Shown here: positions 8,918 through 20,198 of the stretch, piece by piece | Numbering within the stretch: position 1 is the first letter of the stretch | How the letters are laid out: the number at the start of each line of letters is the position of its first letter | DNA from: Chryseobacterium indologenes | Lineage (GTDB): Bacteria; Bacteroidota; Bacteroidia; Flavobacteriales; Weeksellaceae | DNA length: 64,000 bases | Assembly: GCA_016025055.1 (NCBI GenBank) | Contig: CP065590.1 | Span: 4,650,001 to 4,714,000, forward strand | Direction of reading: 5' to 3' | Translations under genes and position numbers: made by a program | Notes under the pieces: model-generated | Seen by the model: the letters and a program-made list of their open reading frames with translations, nothing else | Told to the model about the DNA's origin: nothing | Databases searched by the model: none

Positions 8918-9162
8918 GTTAAAAAACAATTTTTTTCCGAGCATTTCAAGGTTAAATTAATCTTAAAGTAAAAACGGCGGATTTTTTCTGAGAATCAGTT
9001 TTTCAAATATTTTTTAAGCCGACACGATCTGCTCTCAAAAAACCAGAAGGCTGAATTTATCATGACCTTTAAAACGAACGGAAACTGCATCATGATCTAA
9101 ATATAAAAGGAAAGACGCAGCAGCCTCTTTTTTTTATGGAAATATCCCAAATAAAACAATGA

Positions 9163-11433
<2,271 letters not shown>

Positions 11434-11453
11434 TCTCCTGTTTTGATATAAAT

Positions 11454-11482
11454 AAAAAAGCTCCTTTAAAAGGAGCTTTTTT
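11454..11482 (+). terminator. icd terminator
   Basis: AAAAGCTCCTTT / AAAGGAGCTTTT perfect stem followed by T6, 20 bp after the icd stop. Confidence 0.9.
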
Positions 11483-11782
11483 ATTGGTATAACAGGTGAA
11501 AATACCCTTAACCTGGAATCAAACGCTTTCCAACCTTGGAAACATAAAATCTACAACCTGCGATTTTATCTATTCTCTTACATCAGTATTTCTGTGCACT
11601 CACCACCAATTAATTATTTTGGTGAAAATCTTATGCAATATCCGGTAGATTCATCTTCGAACCGCATAACAATTTTACACAATTAGCACTTATCTGGCTG
11701 ACAAATGCCTTTCCGGTGTATTACCGGAAAATAGTCCATTGGTGATGGTGATATTACTTTATACAACCTCTAATTTTAAAAT

Positions 11783-11810
11783 ATGCCGGTAATTATTTAC
11801 CGGTATTTTT
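11783..11810 (+). terminator. Hairpin, terminator-like
   Basis: GCCGGTAA / TTTACCGGT inverted repeat followed by T5. No gene immediately upstream on the plus strand, so its target is unclear; it may end a non-coding transcript. Confidence 0.5.
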
Positions 11811-11930
11811 CGTCCTGAATTTTCAGCGGATAAAATTCCTGACTGACCTTATGATTTGTCCGGTTTACCCTTTTCCCTATTTCATAAAGTCAATCTACAG
11901 CCTAGTTTTGAGCAAAAAATAAAACTCATT

Positions 11931-12911
11931 ATGAATACTGCAAAGAAAAAAAGAAACCCGATCGCCATAGTCTTTCTGGCTATATTAGGGGGTTTCGGAG
12001 GGCTGCAGCTCTTCAGCAGGCCTCTCGAAGGCAAACCTGTTACCGGAAAAATAGAAGCTCCCAAGGAAGTTATTTCCATTCTTGAAAAATCATGTTTCAA
12101 CTGTCATTCCAATCAGCAGGATTTGAGTTGGTATGACCGGCTCGCTCCTATTTCGTGGGCAGTGAACAAGGATGTTCACAGAGCAAGGGAAGTTCTTAAC
12201 TTTTCGGAATGGGACAAACTCTCTCCGGCTGATCACAAAGGAAAAATGTACGCGATTTTAAATATGATGCAAAGTGGTAAAATGCCCCTTCATGAATACA
12301 CGGTTCTTCATCCGTCTTCCAACATAACAGCTAAGGATGTTGCAGTGATCAAAAAATACACGCTGTCATTAGCGGGTACTCCATCAGCAAAACCAAAAAA
12401 TACAGTGGCAGAAGCCATCGCAACTATACCTGCAACTTCCCACTCCAAATTTCCGGTTTCTCCCAATGGTGTTGAATATACAGATGATTTTAAAAACTGG
12501 AAAGTCATCAGCATGAGTACATTCTTCGACAACTCGATCCGGGTTATTTATGGTAATGACATTGCTGCAAAGGCTGTTGAAACAGAAAACTTTCACCCAT
12601 GGCCGGACGGAAGTATTGTCGTCAAATCAGTATGGAAACAACAGGAACTTCCGGATGGGGAAATCAGGGCCGGAGAATTTATTAATGCCCAGTTTATGGT
12701 TAAAGATTCAAAAAAATATACCGATACCGAAGGCTGGGGATTTGCCAAGTTTTCAGGAAATGATCTCCATCCGACAGGAAAGTCCGCAGCATTTGCCAGA
12801 GAATCGTGCATTGCATGCCACCGGCAACTGGCAGAGAAGACAGGCTATCTGTTTGACGTTCCTATGAAAGTAAATACCCAAAGATTAATTCAAAACATAC
12901 AGAAAAAATGA
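11931..12911 (+). CDS. Haem-binding domain / cytochrome P460-like protein
   Basis: 326-residue membrane-anchored haem protein. One N-terminal membrane segment (about 10-27, IAIVFLAILGGFGGLQLF) is followed by a haem-binding domain with CFNCHSNQQDLSWYDRLAPI, and a C-terminal cytochrome P460-like domain ending in CIACHRQLAEKTGYLFDVP. Both have a CxxCH covalent haem motif, so the protein should be matured in the periplasm. Start placed at 11931 (MNTAKKKRN), because the 25 earlier codons are not protein-like. Its stop overlaps the next lipoprotein start (ATGA), indicating coupling. Confidence 0.88.
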   Translation: MNTAKKKRNPIAIVFLAILGGFGGLQLFSRPLEGKPVTGKIEAPKEVISILEKSCFNCHSNQQDLSWYDRLAPISWAVNKDVHRAREVLNFSEWDKLSPADHKGKMYAILNMMQSGKMPLHEYTVLHPSSNITAKDVAVIKKYTLSLAGTPSAKPKNTVAEAIATIPATSHSKFPVSPNGVEYTDDFKNWKVISMSTFFDNSIRVIYGNDIAAKAVETENFHPWPDGSIVVKSVWKQQELPDGEIRAGEFINAQFMVKDSKKYTDTEGWGFAKFSGNDLHPTGKSAAFARESCIACHRQLAEKTGYLFDVPMKVNTQRLIQNIQKK

Positions 12912-13348
12912 AAAGTATCTTATTCATCCTTTTCGCAAGTTGCATCTCACTGGTGTCCTGCGACAAAGAATATCCTAATGATAATGGCTTGGCAAGAGTT
13001 GTTTTTGATCCGGGAAATCTGAAATTTATTTCCACCTCTATGAATCCAAAGAAAGGGACAATGTCTGCTCTTTATGGAAATCAGGCAGCGTTGGAATCTC
13101 TTTCAAAAGAAGAGATGAAACCGGAACCCGGAAGCGTGATGAAACTGGTTATCTGGCGTTATCATGACAATCCCCAGTATTTTGGAGGAACAATAAACGG
13201 AGAATTGCTCAGTGTGGAAACGGTTCTTACAGACCAGCAAGGAAATATTTCCTATGATGTTAAAAATAATCAGGGCAATAAAGCGGTTCAGGCCCAGACA
13301 GAGCGGATTCAGTATTTTATGAGTTATCGCCCAGTCAAAAGACCATAA
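12908..13348 (+). CDS. Hypothetical lipoprotein
   Basis: 146-residue protein with a lipoprotein signal (MKSILFILFASCISLVSC, lipobox Cys18). I do not recognise the mature domain; it is soluble, with short beta-like segments (GSVMKLVIWRYHDNPQYFGG, SVETVLTDQQGNISYDV). It is translationally coupled to the di-haem protein (4-bp overlap), so an envelope role alongside that protein is likely. Confidence 0.75.
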   Translation: MKSILFILFASCISLVSCDKEYPNDNGLARVVFDPGNLKFISTSMNPKKGTMSALYGNQAALESLSKEEMKPEPGSVMKLVIWRYHDNPQYFGGTINGELLSVETVLTDQQGNISYDVKNNQGNKAVQAQTERIQYFMSYRPVKRP

Positions 13349-13510
13349 CTCCAAGGAGCTCTGAGGTCATATTTCTGCAAAGGAGTCAGAACACAAACAA
13401 AAATAGCTTTAAACAGGCTGATATCGGGAATAAAATATTTTCTATTTATCATAATATTTTATTTATTATTTCAATAAAAACATTAATTTAACTTCTTCAA
13501 ATCAACAATT

Positions 13511-14530
13511 TTGATACAACAACAAAAAATAAAAATATCACAGGCAGTTATCTGGATAAGTTCTGTTTTCCTAGGAATCTTATCATCAGTACCTCAACTT
13601 GCCTCCCATGAGTTCAACTGGAAAGAAGCCATTGTGAATTCCGTACTCACTGCAGTATTTTCTGTCATCATGTGGTATCTCAATATTTACATGCTGAATA
13701 AAACAGCCGGCAAACGCAACCAGCACATCTCGTATTCAAAACTGATGATTATCCTCGCTTTCGGAATGGTAATTATGTTTGGGCTGGCATGGATTCAGCA
13801 ACTGATTCTTTCTCATATCAATTTCGGACCTGTAATGCTGATGGTAGAAGTACGGGGAATCCTGATTAACCTTGTGTGTTATATGTTTTTAACCTTACTG
13901 CAAAACAATTACACCGGACAGCAGGTACAGTTGGAACTGGAAAAAGTAAAAAGCGACAATCTGGGCGCCCAATATGAACTTCTGAAACAGCAGATCAACC
14001 CACATTTTCTTTTCAACAGCCTGAATACCTTAAAACTGATGGCAGAAACCAATGACACGGAAACCGTTGATTTTATTGTCAAACTTTCAGACTTTTATCG
14101 TTTTACTCTTGAGAGCAGAAAGCTGGATCTCATCAGCGTCCGCGAAGAAATGAAGATTGTAGATTCCTATCTTTTTCTGCAAAAAGCCCGTTTTGGAGAT
14201 GGAATTACTTTCACCAACGAACTGGATTCAAAAACAGATTGTACGCTTGTACCGCCATTTACACTTCAGCTTCTGGTTGAAAACTGCATCAAACACAATG
14301 TAGTTTCTCAAAGTAAACCTTTGCACATCAAAATATACAATACCGACGATGTTCTTATTGTCGAAAATCCCATTCAGCGAAAAATGGCCGTTGAAGATTC
14401 CTTAGGAGTGGGACTTGACAATATTACAATGCGCTACAAACATTTATTGGAACAGGATATCAGTATTCATTCAGACGAAAAAATTTTCCAGATAAAACTC
14501 CCATTAATTCATGAATATCATCATCATTGA
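13511..14530 (+). CDS. Sensor histidine kinase, LytS/YehU family
   Basis: 339-residue membrane sensor kinase. Four predicted membrane segments lie in the first ~140 residues. The His_kinase domain has the phospho-acceptor in QQINPHFLFNSLNTLKLMAE, and an ATPase lobe follows with an N box (LLVENCIKHNV) and G region (GVGLDNITMRY). The start is a TTG at 13511; the next in-frame Met is after the first membrane segments, so TTG is needed for a full sensor. It overlaps the response-regulator gene by 20 bp, making a classical two-component pair. Confidence 0.9.
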   Translation: MIQQQKIKISQAVIWISSVFLGILSSVPQLASHEFNWKEAIVNSVLTAVFSVIMWYLNIYMLNKTAGKRNQHISYSKLMIILAFGMVIMFGLAWIQQLILSHINFGPVMLMVEVRGILINLVCYMFLTLLQNNYTGQQVQLELEKVKSDNLGAQYELLKQQINPHFLFNSLNTLKLMAETNDTETVDFIVKLSDFYRFTLESRKLDLISVREEMKIVDSYLFLQKARFGDGITFTNELDSKTDCTLVPPFTLQLLVENCIKHNVVSQSKPLHIKIYNTDDVLIVENPIQRKMAVEDSLGVGLDNITMRYKHLLEQDISIHSDEKIFQIKLPLIHEYHHH

Positions 14531-15272
14531 GGACGAATTCCGAGCAGCAAAATCTCTCCAGAATTTAGTCTTAGACTTAAGGCCCGACTCCCGGATCCTG
14601 GGAGTCTACGACAGTATCGAAGCCAGTATTGATGCTTTATCAAAGGACATGAAGCCTGATCTTATTTTTATGGATATCCATCTTTCCGACGGACTTTCAT
14701 TTGAAATTTTTAAAGCAATTGAGATCACCTGCCCGGTAGTTTTCTGTACCGCATTTGATCAGTATATGCTGGATGCTTTCAAAAGTAAAGGGGTCGATTA
14801 TGTATTAAAACCTTTTTCACGTGAAGACATCGCCGAAGCTTTAAAAAAGGTTGATGAGCTCAAAAAATTCTTTCAAAAGAATGAACTTCCCGATCTGGAA
14901 TCATTGCTTCAAAAAATCAATCAACCGGAAGGTAAGAGTAATTTTCTTGTTTTTAAAAATCAAAAATATTCGACGATTCCTACAGAGAGCATAGCCTATT
15001 TCTATATTCATAATGAAATAACGCATCTGGTTACTTTTGCGAAAGAGCAGTTTCAACTTACCCAACCGTTGGGACAGATTGCAGAACAGGTCTCGGATAA
15101 ACAATTCTTCAGAGTCAACAGGCAGTATCTTGTTAATTTTAAAGCCATCAAGGAAATGGAACATTATTTCCAACGTAAAATCCTTGTGAAACTCGTTATA
15201 GAAACACCTGAAAAACTGTTGATCAATAAAGAGAAAACGCATAGTTTCTTTACGTGGCTGGAGGCGCGATAG
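14511..15272 (+). CDS. LytTR family response regulator
   Basis: 253-residue response regulator. The receiver domain (1-120) has IIEDE acidic residues, the phospho-acceptor Asp in LIFMDIHLSDG, and CTAFDQY...VDYVLKPFS with the conserved Thr/Lys. The C-terminal LytTR DNA-binding domain (about 150-250) includes ESIAYFYIHNEITHLVTF and FFRVNRQYLVNFKAIKEM. It is the partner of the overlapping LytS-type kinase. Targets are unknown; the downstream DUF1223 and DoxX genes are candidates by proximity only. Confidence 0.93.
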   Translation: MNIIIIEDEFRAAKSLQNLVLDLRPDSRILGVYDSIEASIDALSKDMKPDLIFMDIHLSDGLSFEIFKAIEITCPVVFCTAFDQYMLDAFKSKGVDYVLKPFSREDIAEALKKVDELKKFFQKNELPDLESLLQKINQPEGKSNFLVFKNQKYSTIPTESIAYFYIHNEITHLVTFAKEQFQLTQPLGQIAEQVSDKQFFRVNRQYLVNFKAIKEMEHYFQRKILVKLVIETPEKLLINKEKTHSFFTWLEAR

Positions 15273-15280
15273 GTGAAATA

Positions 15281-15322
15281 ATTGATAATTGATAATTGAT
15301 AATTGATAATTGATAATTGATT
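15281..15322. repeat. Heptanucleotide tandem repeat (AATTGAT)6
   Basis: Six perfect consecutive copies of AATTGAT, 9 bp after the response-regulator stop. The short period and absence of spacers exclude CRISPR. Confidence 0.97.
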
Positions 15323-15403
15323 GTATAAATTTTACAATGAGAAATATTTCAGGGAAGGAATTGAGCAACTTGCGGTGATCAATTTTTATAACTTATATTT
15401 TCA

Positions 15404-15440
15404 GGGTTCAACCTTTTATTTGTCCGGTTGAACCCTTTTT
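15404..15440 (+). terminator. Terminator of the LytS/LytTR operon
   Basis: Perfect 10-bp stem GGGTTCAACC / GGTTGAACCC with a 12-base loop followed by T5. Confidence 0.85.
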
Positions 15441-15447
15441 CTATTCT

Positions 15448-15474
15448 TTTGGCTGTGCAGAGTATCTACTTTTG
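15448..15474 (+). promoter_or_regulatory. Candidate promoter of the DUF1223 gene
   Basis: TTTG (15448-15451) and TACTTTTG (15467-15474) match the -33/-7 boxes, but the 15-bp spacer is shorter than the usual 19 or so. The start codon is 19 bp downstream. Confidence 0.4.
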
Positions 15475-15492
15475 AATCAAAATTAGAAAGAC

Positions 15493-16269
15493 ATGATCCT
15501 AAAAAACTTAATCACAGCAGGTACTTTCACCTCATTATTATTTGCAGCATTTGCATTTGCCCATACAGAAAATACTGTTCAAAAAGATTCTGATCCCGCT
15601 TCGGGAGCCCGTGGTTTTGCGGTTCTTGAGCTGTTTACTTCAGAAGGTTGTTCAAGCTGCCCTCCGGCCGATGATCTGATGGGAAAAATTGAAAAAGAAT
15701 ACAGCAAACAACCGGTCTACATCCTCTCCTATCACGTGGATTACTGGAACCGCCTTGGATGGAAAGACAGATTCAGTAATGCAGGAAACTCGCAAAGACA
15801 GCAGCAGTACAGCAGGATTTTAAGGTCACAGACTTATACCCCTCAACTGGTTGTCAACGGCCAGACTGAATTTGTAGGTTCTGATAGCAATGCGATACAA
15901 TCCGCCATTGAAAAAGCTCTATTTTCGTTAAAAAACACGGAAATTGGCCTTAACGCTACAGTTTCAGGACAGCAAGCTACTGTTCATTACTCAACGCTAT
16001 CATCAGATCCTGCCAATGTACTTCTAATTAATTTAGTGGAAAAACAATCCTCCACCCAGGTGGGAAAAGGTGAAAATGAAGGCCGCCATCTACATCACTG
16101 GCAGATCGTTCATCAGCAAAATTCCATTTCTTTAAACAGGCAAAATCAGGGGAATACGACGTTTAAACTTCCTGAAGGTTTCACACCTGCGCAATGGGAA
16201 GTGATAGCTTTTATCCAGAATCCCAAAACAGGAAAAATTTTCGGATCGGCACAAACTCAATTCAATTAA
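15493..16269 (+). CDS. DUF1223 domain-containing protein
   Basis: 258-residue exported protein with a thioredoxin-like fold (DUF1223). It has a signal peptide (about 1-23), then FAVLELFTSEGCSSCPPADD with a CxxC pair, SYHVDYWNRLGWKDRFS and TPQLVVNGQTEFVGS, all family hallmarks. Likely a periplasmic redox or metal-handling protein; the function of the family is not established. It is followed after about 40 bp by a DoxX-type membrane gene, probably in one operon. Confidence 0.92.
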   Translation: MILKNLITAGTFTSLLFAAFAFAHTENTVQKDSDPASGARGFAVLELFTSEGCSSCPPADDLMGKIEKEYSKQPVYILSYHVDYWNRLGWKDRFSNAGNSQRQQQYSRILRSQTYTPQLVVNGQTEFVGSDSNAIQSAIEKALFSLKNTEIGLNATVSGQQATVHYSTLSSDPANVLLINLVEKQSSTQVGKGENEGRHLHHWQIVHQQNSISLNRQNQGNTTFKLPEGFTPAQWEVIAFIQNPKTGKIFGSAQTQFN

Positions 16270-16310
16270 TTTTTATTCAACAGTCCATTACAACACTTTA
16301 TCTATTACAA

Positions 16311-16703
16311 ATGAAAACAAAAACAACAAAAGTCATCTACTGGTCAGGCGCTATTTTTATGTCATTATGGTTTGGGGCAAGCGGTTTCTTCGAGCTGACA
16401 AAAAATCCTGTCGTATGGGATATTACCCGACAATTGGGTTATCCTCCGCATTTTATTTATATCCTGGGAATCTTTAAAATTGCCGGTGTTCTGGTTCTCC
16501 TTCTACCCAACAGATTATTAAGAGTAAAAGAATGGGTGTTTGCAGGAATGTTCTTCGATATTATTTTTGCGTTCTTCTCCAAATTTGCAGTTCTAGGTTT
16601 TGCAGCTACCATTGATGCTGTGATTGCATTTTCTGTCTTATCATTAACATATTTAATGTTTAAAAAATTGTATACAGCAGAATTAATTTTTGGAGAGGTA
16701 TAG
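16311..16703 (+). CDS. DoxX-like family membrane protein
   Basis: 130-residue, four-helix inner-membrane protein of the DoxX-like superfamily. Start at 16311 (MKTKTTKVIYWSGAIFMSLW); earlier codons overlap the DUF1223 gene. Visible features are the helix-1 FGASGFFELTKNPVVWDITR and the IYILGIFKIAGVLVLLLP helix. Members often sit with redox or thiosulfate-related proteins, which fits the thioredoxin-like neighbour, but the function is unknown. Confidence 0.88.
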   Translation: MKTKTTKVIYWSGAIFMSLWFGASGFFELTKNPVVWDITRQLGYPPHFIYILGIFKIAGVLVLLLPNRLLRVKEWVFAGMFFDIIFAFFSKFAVLGFAATIDAVIAFSVLSLTYLMFKKLYTAELIFGEV

Positions 16704-16741
16704 TGAAAGGTTTGAAATTAGCAATTACTTATTATTAAATA

Positions 16742-16806
16742 GGTTTTGGCTAAAGCCGGATGACGTTACCTTAGAATAAAAGCGGACTAAATTCCGCTTT
16801 TATTGG
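16742..16806. repeat. Dispersed palindromic repeat, copy 1
   Basis: TTTTGGCTAAAGCC followed after about 30 bp by CGGACTAAATTCCG and TTTTATTG. A related copy with the same order is at 51946-52013. Each half is itself palindromic. Confidence 0.6.
16778..16801. terminator. Bidirectional terminator
   Basis: AAAAGCGGA / TCCGCTTTT perfect stem with a 6-base loop between the convergent DoxX and MBL genes. Confidence 0.8.
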
Positions 16807-16827
16807 TGTTTTCATACTGTTTTATTA

Positions 16828-17820
16828 TTAATTCATAAAGCTTTCCGGAATCCATTCAAAAGCGGATTCTTTCTTCTTTGTGAAGCCTAATCCCGGCCAG
16901 GGTAAGTGAGAGGAAAAGGCTCTGGCTCTGGTATCTGCCAATTGGGTAAGAAATTTTATCCTTGACGCAGTGGCAATATCCAAATCTGTATCACCGGAGA
17001 ACCCCCAGTCAGGATGAGGGAACAGGATAACATCTGAGTGAACCAGGTCTGCGATATACATGAGTTTTTCATTACCTGAAGAAATAGTAGTGAGTGTTAA
17101 CCCAGGAGTATGTCCCGGAGCCAGCTGAAAACTGAAATGATCATATAATGTATTATTTAAATCATAAAATCTTAGTTTAGGCTGAATAGCTTTCAATACA
17201 TTCTGAAGAGCAGGCAGAATCTGATTCAGAAGTTCAGGATGTGCCTTCAGAGCGCTATTGTTAAAATCTTTCAATGAAGCTTTCATCCAGAAATCATAAT
17301 CTGTTTTTGAGATAAAAACATTGGCATTGGGAAAAACAAGACGATTCTGCTTATCCACCACTCCACCGATATGGTCCGGATGGGCATGAGAAATAAAAAC
17401 ATCCGTGATATCTTTTGGGAAAAAACCGGCTTTCTCAAGGCTTTTCAATAAGAACCCTGTTCTTTCATCTGCGAAAATACCCATCCCTGTATCAAAAAGA
17501 ACCAGCTTATTTTTGGTTTTAACCAGCAAGATATTTACTGCCATATCAATATAATCATCAGATCTGAAGTTTTCTTTAAGAATGGTTTTCAGTTGTGATA
17601 CATTTCCTCTGGGGGCAAATGATTTGATATCGGTTTCATGGATGTATCCGTCTGTAAGGACAAAAAGATCAAGTTCGCCAAGTCTGATTTTCTTAACTCC
17701 TGAAAGATCATTTTCTTCTTTTATTTCCGGTATTTTTGTTTCTGCCCATACACGGGAAAACGGGATGACACTTAATGTTCCCGCCAGCAGACTATTTTTT
17801 AACAGTTCTCTTCTGTTCAT
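16828..17820 (-). CDS. MBL-fold metallo-hydrolase, exported
   Basis: 330-residue metallo-beta-lactamase-fold protein. The zinc motif is FISHAHPDHIGG, with further ligands in LAPGHTPGLTL and the IADLVHSDV region. The N-terminus MNRRELLKNSLLAGTLSVIP has an RR pair before a hydrophobic stretch, resembling a Tat signal without the full consensus. I prefer MNRREL at 17820 to the ATG two codons upstream. Probable lactonase/quorum-quenching-type or general hydrolase; the substrate cannot be told. Confidence 0.88.
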   Translation of the reverse strand: MNRRELLKNSLLAGTLSVIPFSRVWAETKIPEIKEENDLSGVKKIRLGELDLFVLTDGYIHETDIKSFAPRGNVSQLKTILKENFRSDDYIDMAVNILLVKTKNKLVLFDTGMGIFADERTGFLLKSLEKAGFFPKDITDVFISHAHPDHIGGVVDKQNRLVFPNANVFISKTDYDFWMKASLKDFNNSALKAHPELLNQILPALQNVLKAIQPKLRFYDLNNTLYDHFSFQLAPGHTPGLTLTTISSGNEKLMYIADLVHSDVILFPHPDWGFSGDTDLDIATASRIKFLTQLADTRARAFSSHLPWPGLGFTKKKESAFEWIPESFMN

Positions 17821-17842
17821 AATCAAATGGTTATTTTATAAT

Positions 17843-17880
17843 TAAAAACCGAGCTCACGGATAATTTCGGGAGCCCGGTT
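17843..17880 (-). terminator. Terminator of aldo/keto reductase gene
   Basis: AACCGGGCTC / GAGCTCGGTT imperfect stem followed by T5 on the minus strand. Confidence 0.65.
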
Positions 17881-17893
17881 GATGATATAGTCT

Positions 17894-18895
17894 TTAGTTG
17901 TTTACTAATTTCATTGATCCTTCATTATATCTTTCGCCTACATTCGGGTATTTTTTCAGAATAGCATCAATGGTATCCAGATCTGATTGAGAAAGGTCTA
18001 CATTAACGGCTGCAATATTTTCCTCAAGATATTTGATACGTTTGGTTCCCGGAATAGGAATAATATCTTCCCCCTGATTGAGAACCCAAGCTAAAGCGAG
18101 TTGCGTTCCTTTTATCCCTTTAGAGGCTGCAAACTCATTGATTTCTTTGGCCAGCTTTGTATTATTATCGAGATATTCCTGCTGATAACGGGGTAATGAT
18201 TTTCTGAAATCATCATCACCAAGATTCTGAACTTCGGTAATATTAGCAAAAAGCCCTCTGGCCAATGGGGAATAAGGAACTAATGAAATCCCCAGTTCTC
18301 TGACGGTTGGCAAAATTTCCTTTTCGATATCTTGGGTAAGGATAGAATATTCTGACTGTAAAGCAGCAATAGGATGAATTTTATTAGCTTTTCTAAGAGA
18401 TTCTGCAGAAGCTTCGGATAATCCGATATATTTTACTTTTCCGGCCTTAACAAGTTCTGCCATTGCCCCCACAGTTTCTTCTACTGGAACGTTAGGGTCT
18501 ACTCTATGAGCGTAATACAGATCAATGGTATCAATCTTTAACCGTTGAAGGCTCAGATCTACAGCCTGTCTGATCCATTCAGGGGAACCGTCAAAATAAG
18601 TTCCGGGTGCTCCGCTATGACTTGCTTTTCCATCTTTAAATCTGAAACCGAATTTGGTCGCTATAAAAATTTTATCCCGGTTGGGAACCAAAACTTTAGA
18701 AATCAGTTTTTCATTCTCTCCATTAGCATACATATCTGCCGTATCCCAAAAATTGACTCCCAGATCCAATGCCTTGTGTAAGGTATTTATACTCTCCTTT
18801 TCATCTGCAGGGCCATAAGCAAAACTCATTCCCATACATCCTAAACCTATAGCAGATAACTGCTCTCCCGTGTTTCCTAATTTTCTAAATTTCAT
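17894..18895 (-). CDS. Aldo/keto reductase
   Basis: 333-residue NADPH-dependent aldo/keto reductase (AKR13/YakC-like). MKFRKLGNTGEQLSAIGLGC begins the barrel, so the start is 18895 rather than 18925. The catalytic tetrad is visible: Asp in WDTADMY, Tyr in the same segment (DMYANGENEKL), Lys in FIATKFGF and His in LYYAHRVD. The C-terminal GTKRIKYLEENIAA binds the NADPH phosphate. An AraC-type regulator is just upstream on the same strand, probably its local regulator. Confidence 0.94.
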   Translation of the reverse strand: MKFRKLGNTGEQLSAIGLGCMGMSFAYGPADEKESINTLHKALDLGVNFWDTADMYANGENEKLISKVLVPNRDKIFIATKFGFRFKDGKASHSGAPGTYFDGSPEWIRQAVDLSLQRLKIDTIDLYYAHRVDPNVPVEETVGAMAELVKAGKVKYIGLSEASAESLRKANKIHPIAALQSEYSILTQDIEKEILPTVRELGISLVPYSPLARGLFANITEVQNLGDDDFRKSLPRYQQEYLDNNTKLAKEINEFAASKGIKGTQLALAWVLNQGEDIIPIPGTKRIKYLEENIAAVNVDLSQSDLDTIDAILKKYPNVGERYNEGSMKLVNN

Positions 18896-18982
18896 AATGA
18901 ATATTGATTTGATTTTATATGACAAAATTATAACAAGACAACATTATGTATGATATAGAATTCAAACTAAGAATTATAAAAT

Positions 18983-19887
18983 TCAAACAAGGCTGTTTCT
19001 TACTGCATTGGGGGTAGTTCCGGTTTGTTTTTTAAAATAATTCGTAAAGTAGGCGGGTTCTTCAAATCCAAGACCGTAAGCAATTTCGGCGACATTCCAG
19101 TCGGTATGTCTGAGTAAAGCATGGGCTTCCTGAATAATCCTAGCAGTAATCTGCTGACTTGTCGTTTTACCGGTAATCTCTTTGACAGATCTGTTTAAGG
19201 AATTGACATGAATTGAAAGAGTCTGTGCATAGTCATTCGGAGTCTTTAATTTCAGAAAAGCTTCGGGGCTGTCGATCGGAAATTGTCTCTCCAGCAGCTC
19301 CATAAACAAAGAAGCCACTCTTTGGGAAGCATTCTGGTAAGGTTCAAAACTTTCTGCCGGATGCATCCTTATTGTTTCATGAATCATCAGGTAAAGATAC
19401 GCTCTGAGCATATCATATTTGTGGACGTAATCTGAACTGATCTCTGCCATCATTTTGGTATAAATATCAGAAAGAATCTTCTGCTGCTCTTCTTCCACAA
19501 AAAAACCGGAGTGCCTCCAATTTTAAAAAGAGGAGAATCCTGAAGGTTCCCCAGCCGATTTCCATTCTGTAAAAACTGTTCCGTAAAAAGGCAGAACCAC
19601 CCTTTTTGATCGTCATCTTCAGCCTCCCAGGAATAAGGAATGACAGGATTTGAAAACAATAACGCAGGACGATCCACATAAATCCATTTATCAGCATAAT
19701 GAAGTTTCCCTCTTCCTATGATGAGTGAAATTTTATAATAATCTCTCCTGCTGTACGGCGTCAATGGTGAACAATACTCGCGTGAAAACACATTAAAATG
19801 CCCCATGCTATGAGGCCCAAGACACTGAGGTCCCAGGTTGACGGCGTTACGGGTATAAAAACCTTTTAATGATTCGTTTGATTCCAT
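18983..19887 (-). CDS. AraC family transcriptional regulator, frameshifted
   Basis: Cupin-type effector domain (SRRDYYKISLIIGRGKLHYA, PALLFSNPVIPYSWE) in the first ~130 residues, then an AraC HTH domain (WNVAEIAYGLGFEEPAYFTN, YFKKQTGTTPNAVRNS) in a different frame. Adding one base to the seven-A run at 19499-19505 joins them as GGTPVFFVEEEQQKILSDIY. The full protein would be about 301 residues, normal for the family. It likely regulates the aldo/keto reductase about 90 bp downstream. Confidence 0.88.
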
Positions 19888-20198
19888 AAATCAAAATTAT
19901 AAAATTCAAACAAACTAATTTACTAATCATGTATATATTTAAAAAATATTCGGAAAATGCACTGAGAACTTATGTTTTATTTATTCACCAATTATTACAG
20001 AATAATGAGGTATTGTCAACGCAAAGAAAAACATTTTAGCCTTGTATATTGGGAGCTAAAGTACAATTGACACATCTCTTTGATGAAGCTTTGATAATAT
20101 GGTTTTGCCCAATCAGTCTTTACCATTTCCATCATAAAAAAGCGACCTGCAGTATGTGCAGGTCGCTTAAAAATTGAATATATATAGTTGATAATGGT
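19888..20198. other. Intergenic spacer
   Basis: No gene supported on either strand. It contains the terminator of the downstream secreted-protein gene (20138-20170) and AT-rich sequence that probably includes the AraC promoter; no clear boxes. Confidence 0.6.
20138..20170 (-). terminator. Intrinsic terminator
   Basis: AGCGACCTGCA / TGCAGGTCGCT perfect 11-bp stem, 5-base loop, T6 on the minus strand; ends the 20199-20657 gene. Confidence 0.9.

Larger units (their letters stand above)
11434..11930. other. Intergenic spacer with two hairpins
   Basis: About 500 bp without a convincing gene. It holds the icd terminator (11454-11482) and a second CCGGTAA/TTACCGG hairpin with a T tract (11783-11810). 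Around 11850-11880 a TTTGTCCGGTT...CCCTTTT stretch resembles the terminator after the LytTR gene near 15420, but here its pairing arm is absent. Confidence 0.6.

Noticed and set aside
11640-11700. tRNA-like TTCGAACC segment
   Set aside because: No acceptor or anticodon arms around it; single short match.
15281-15322. CRISPR-like array
   Set aside because: Unit is 7 bp with no spacers; a simple tandem repeat.
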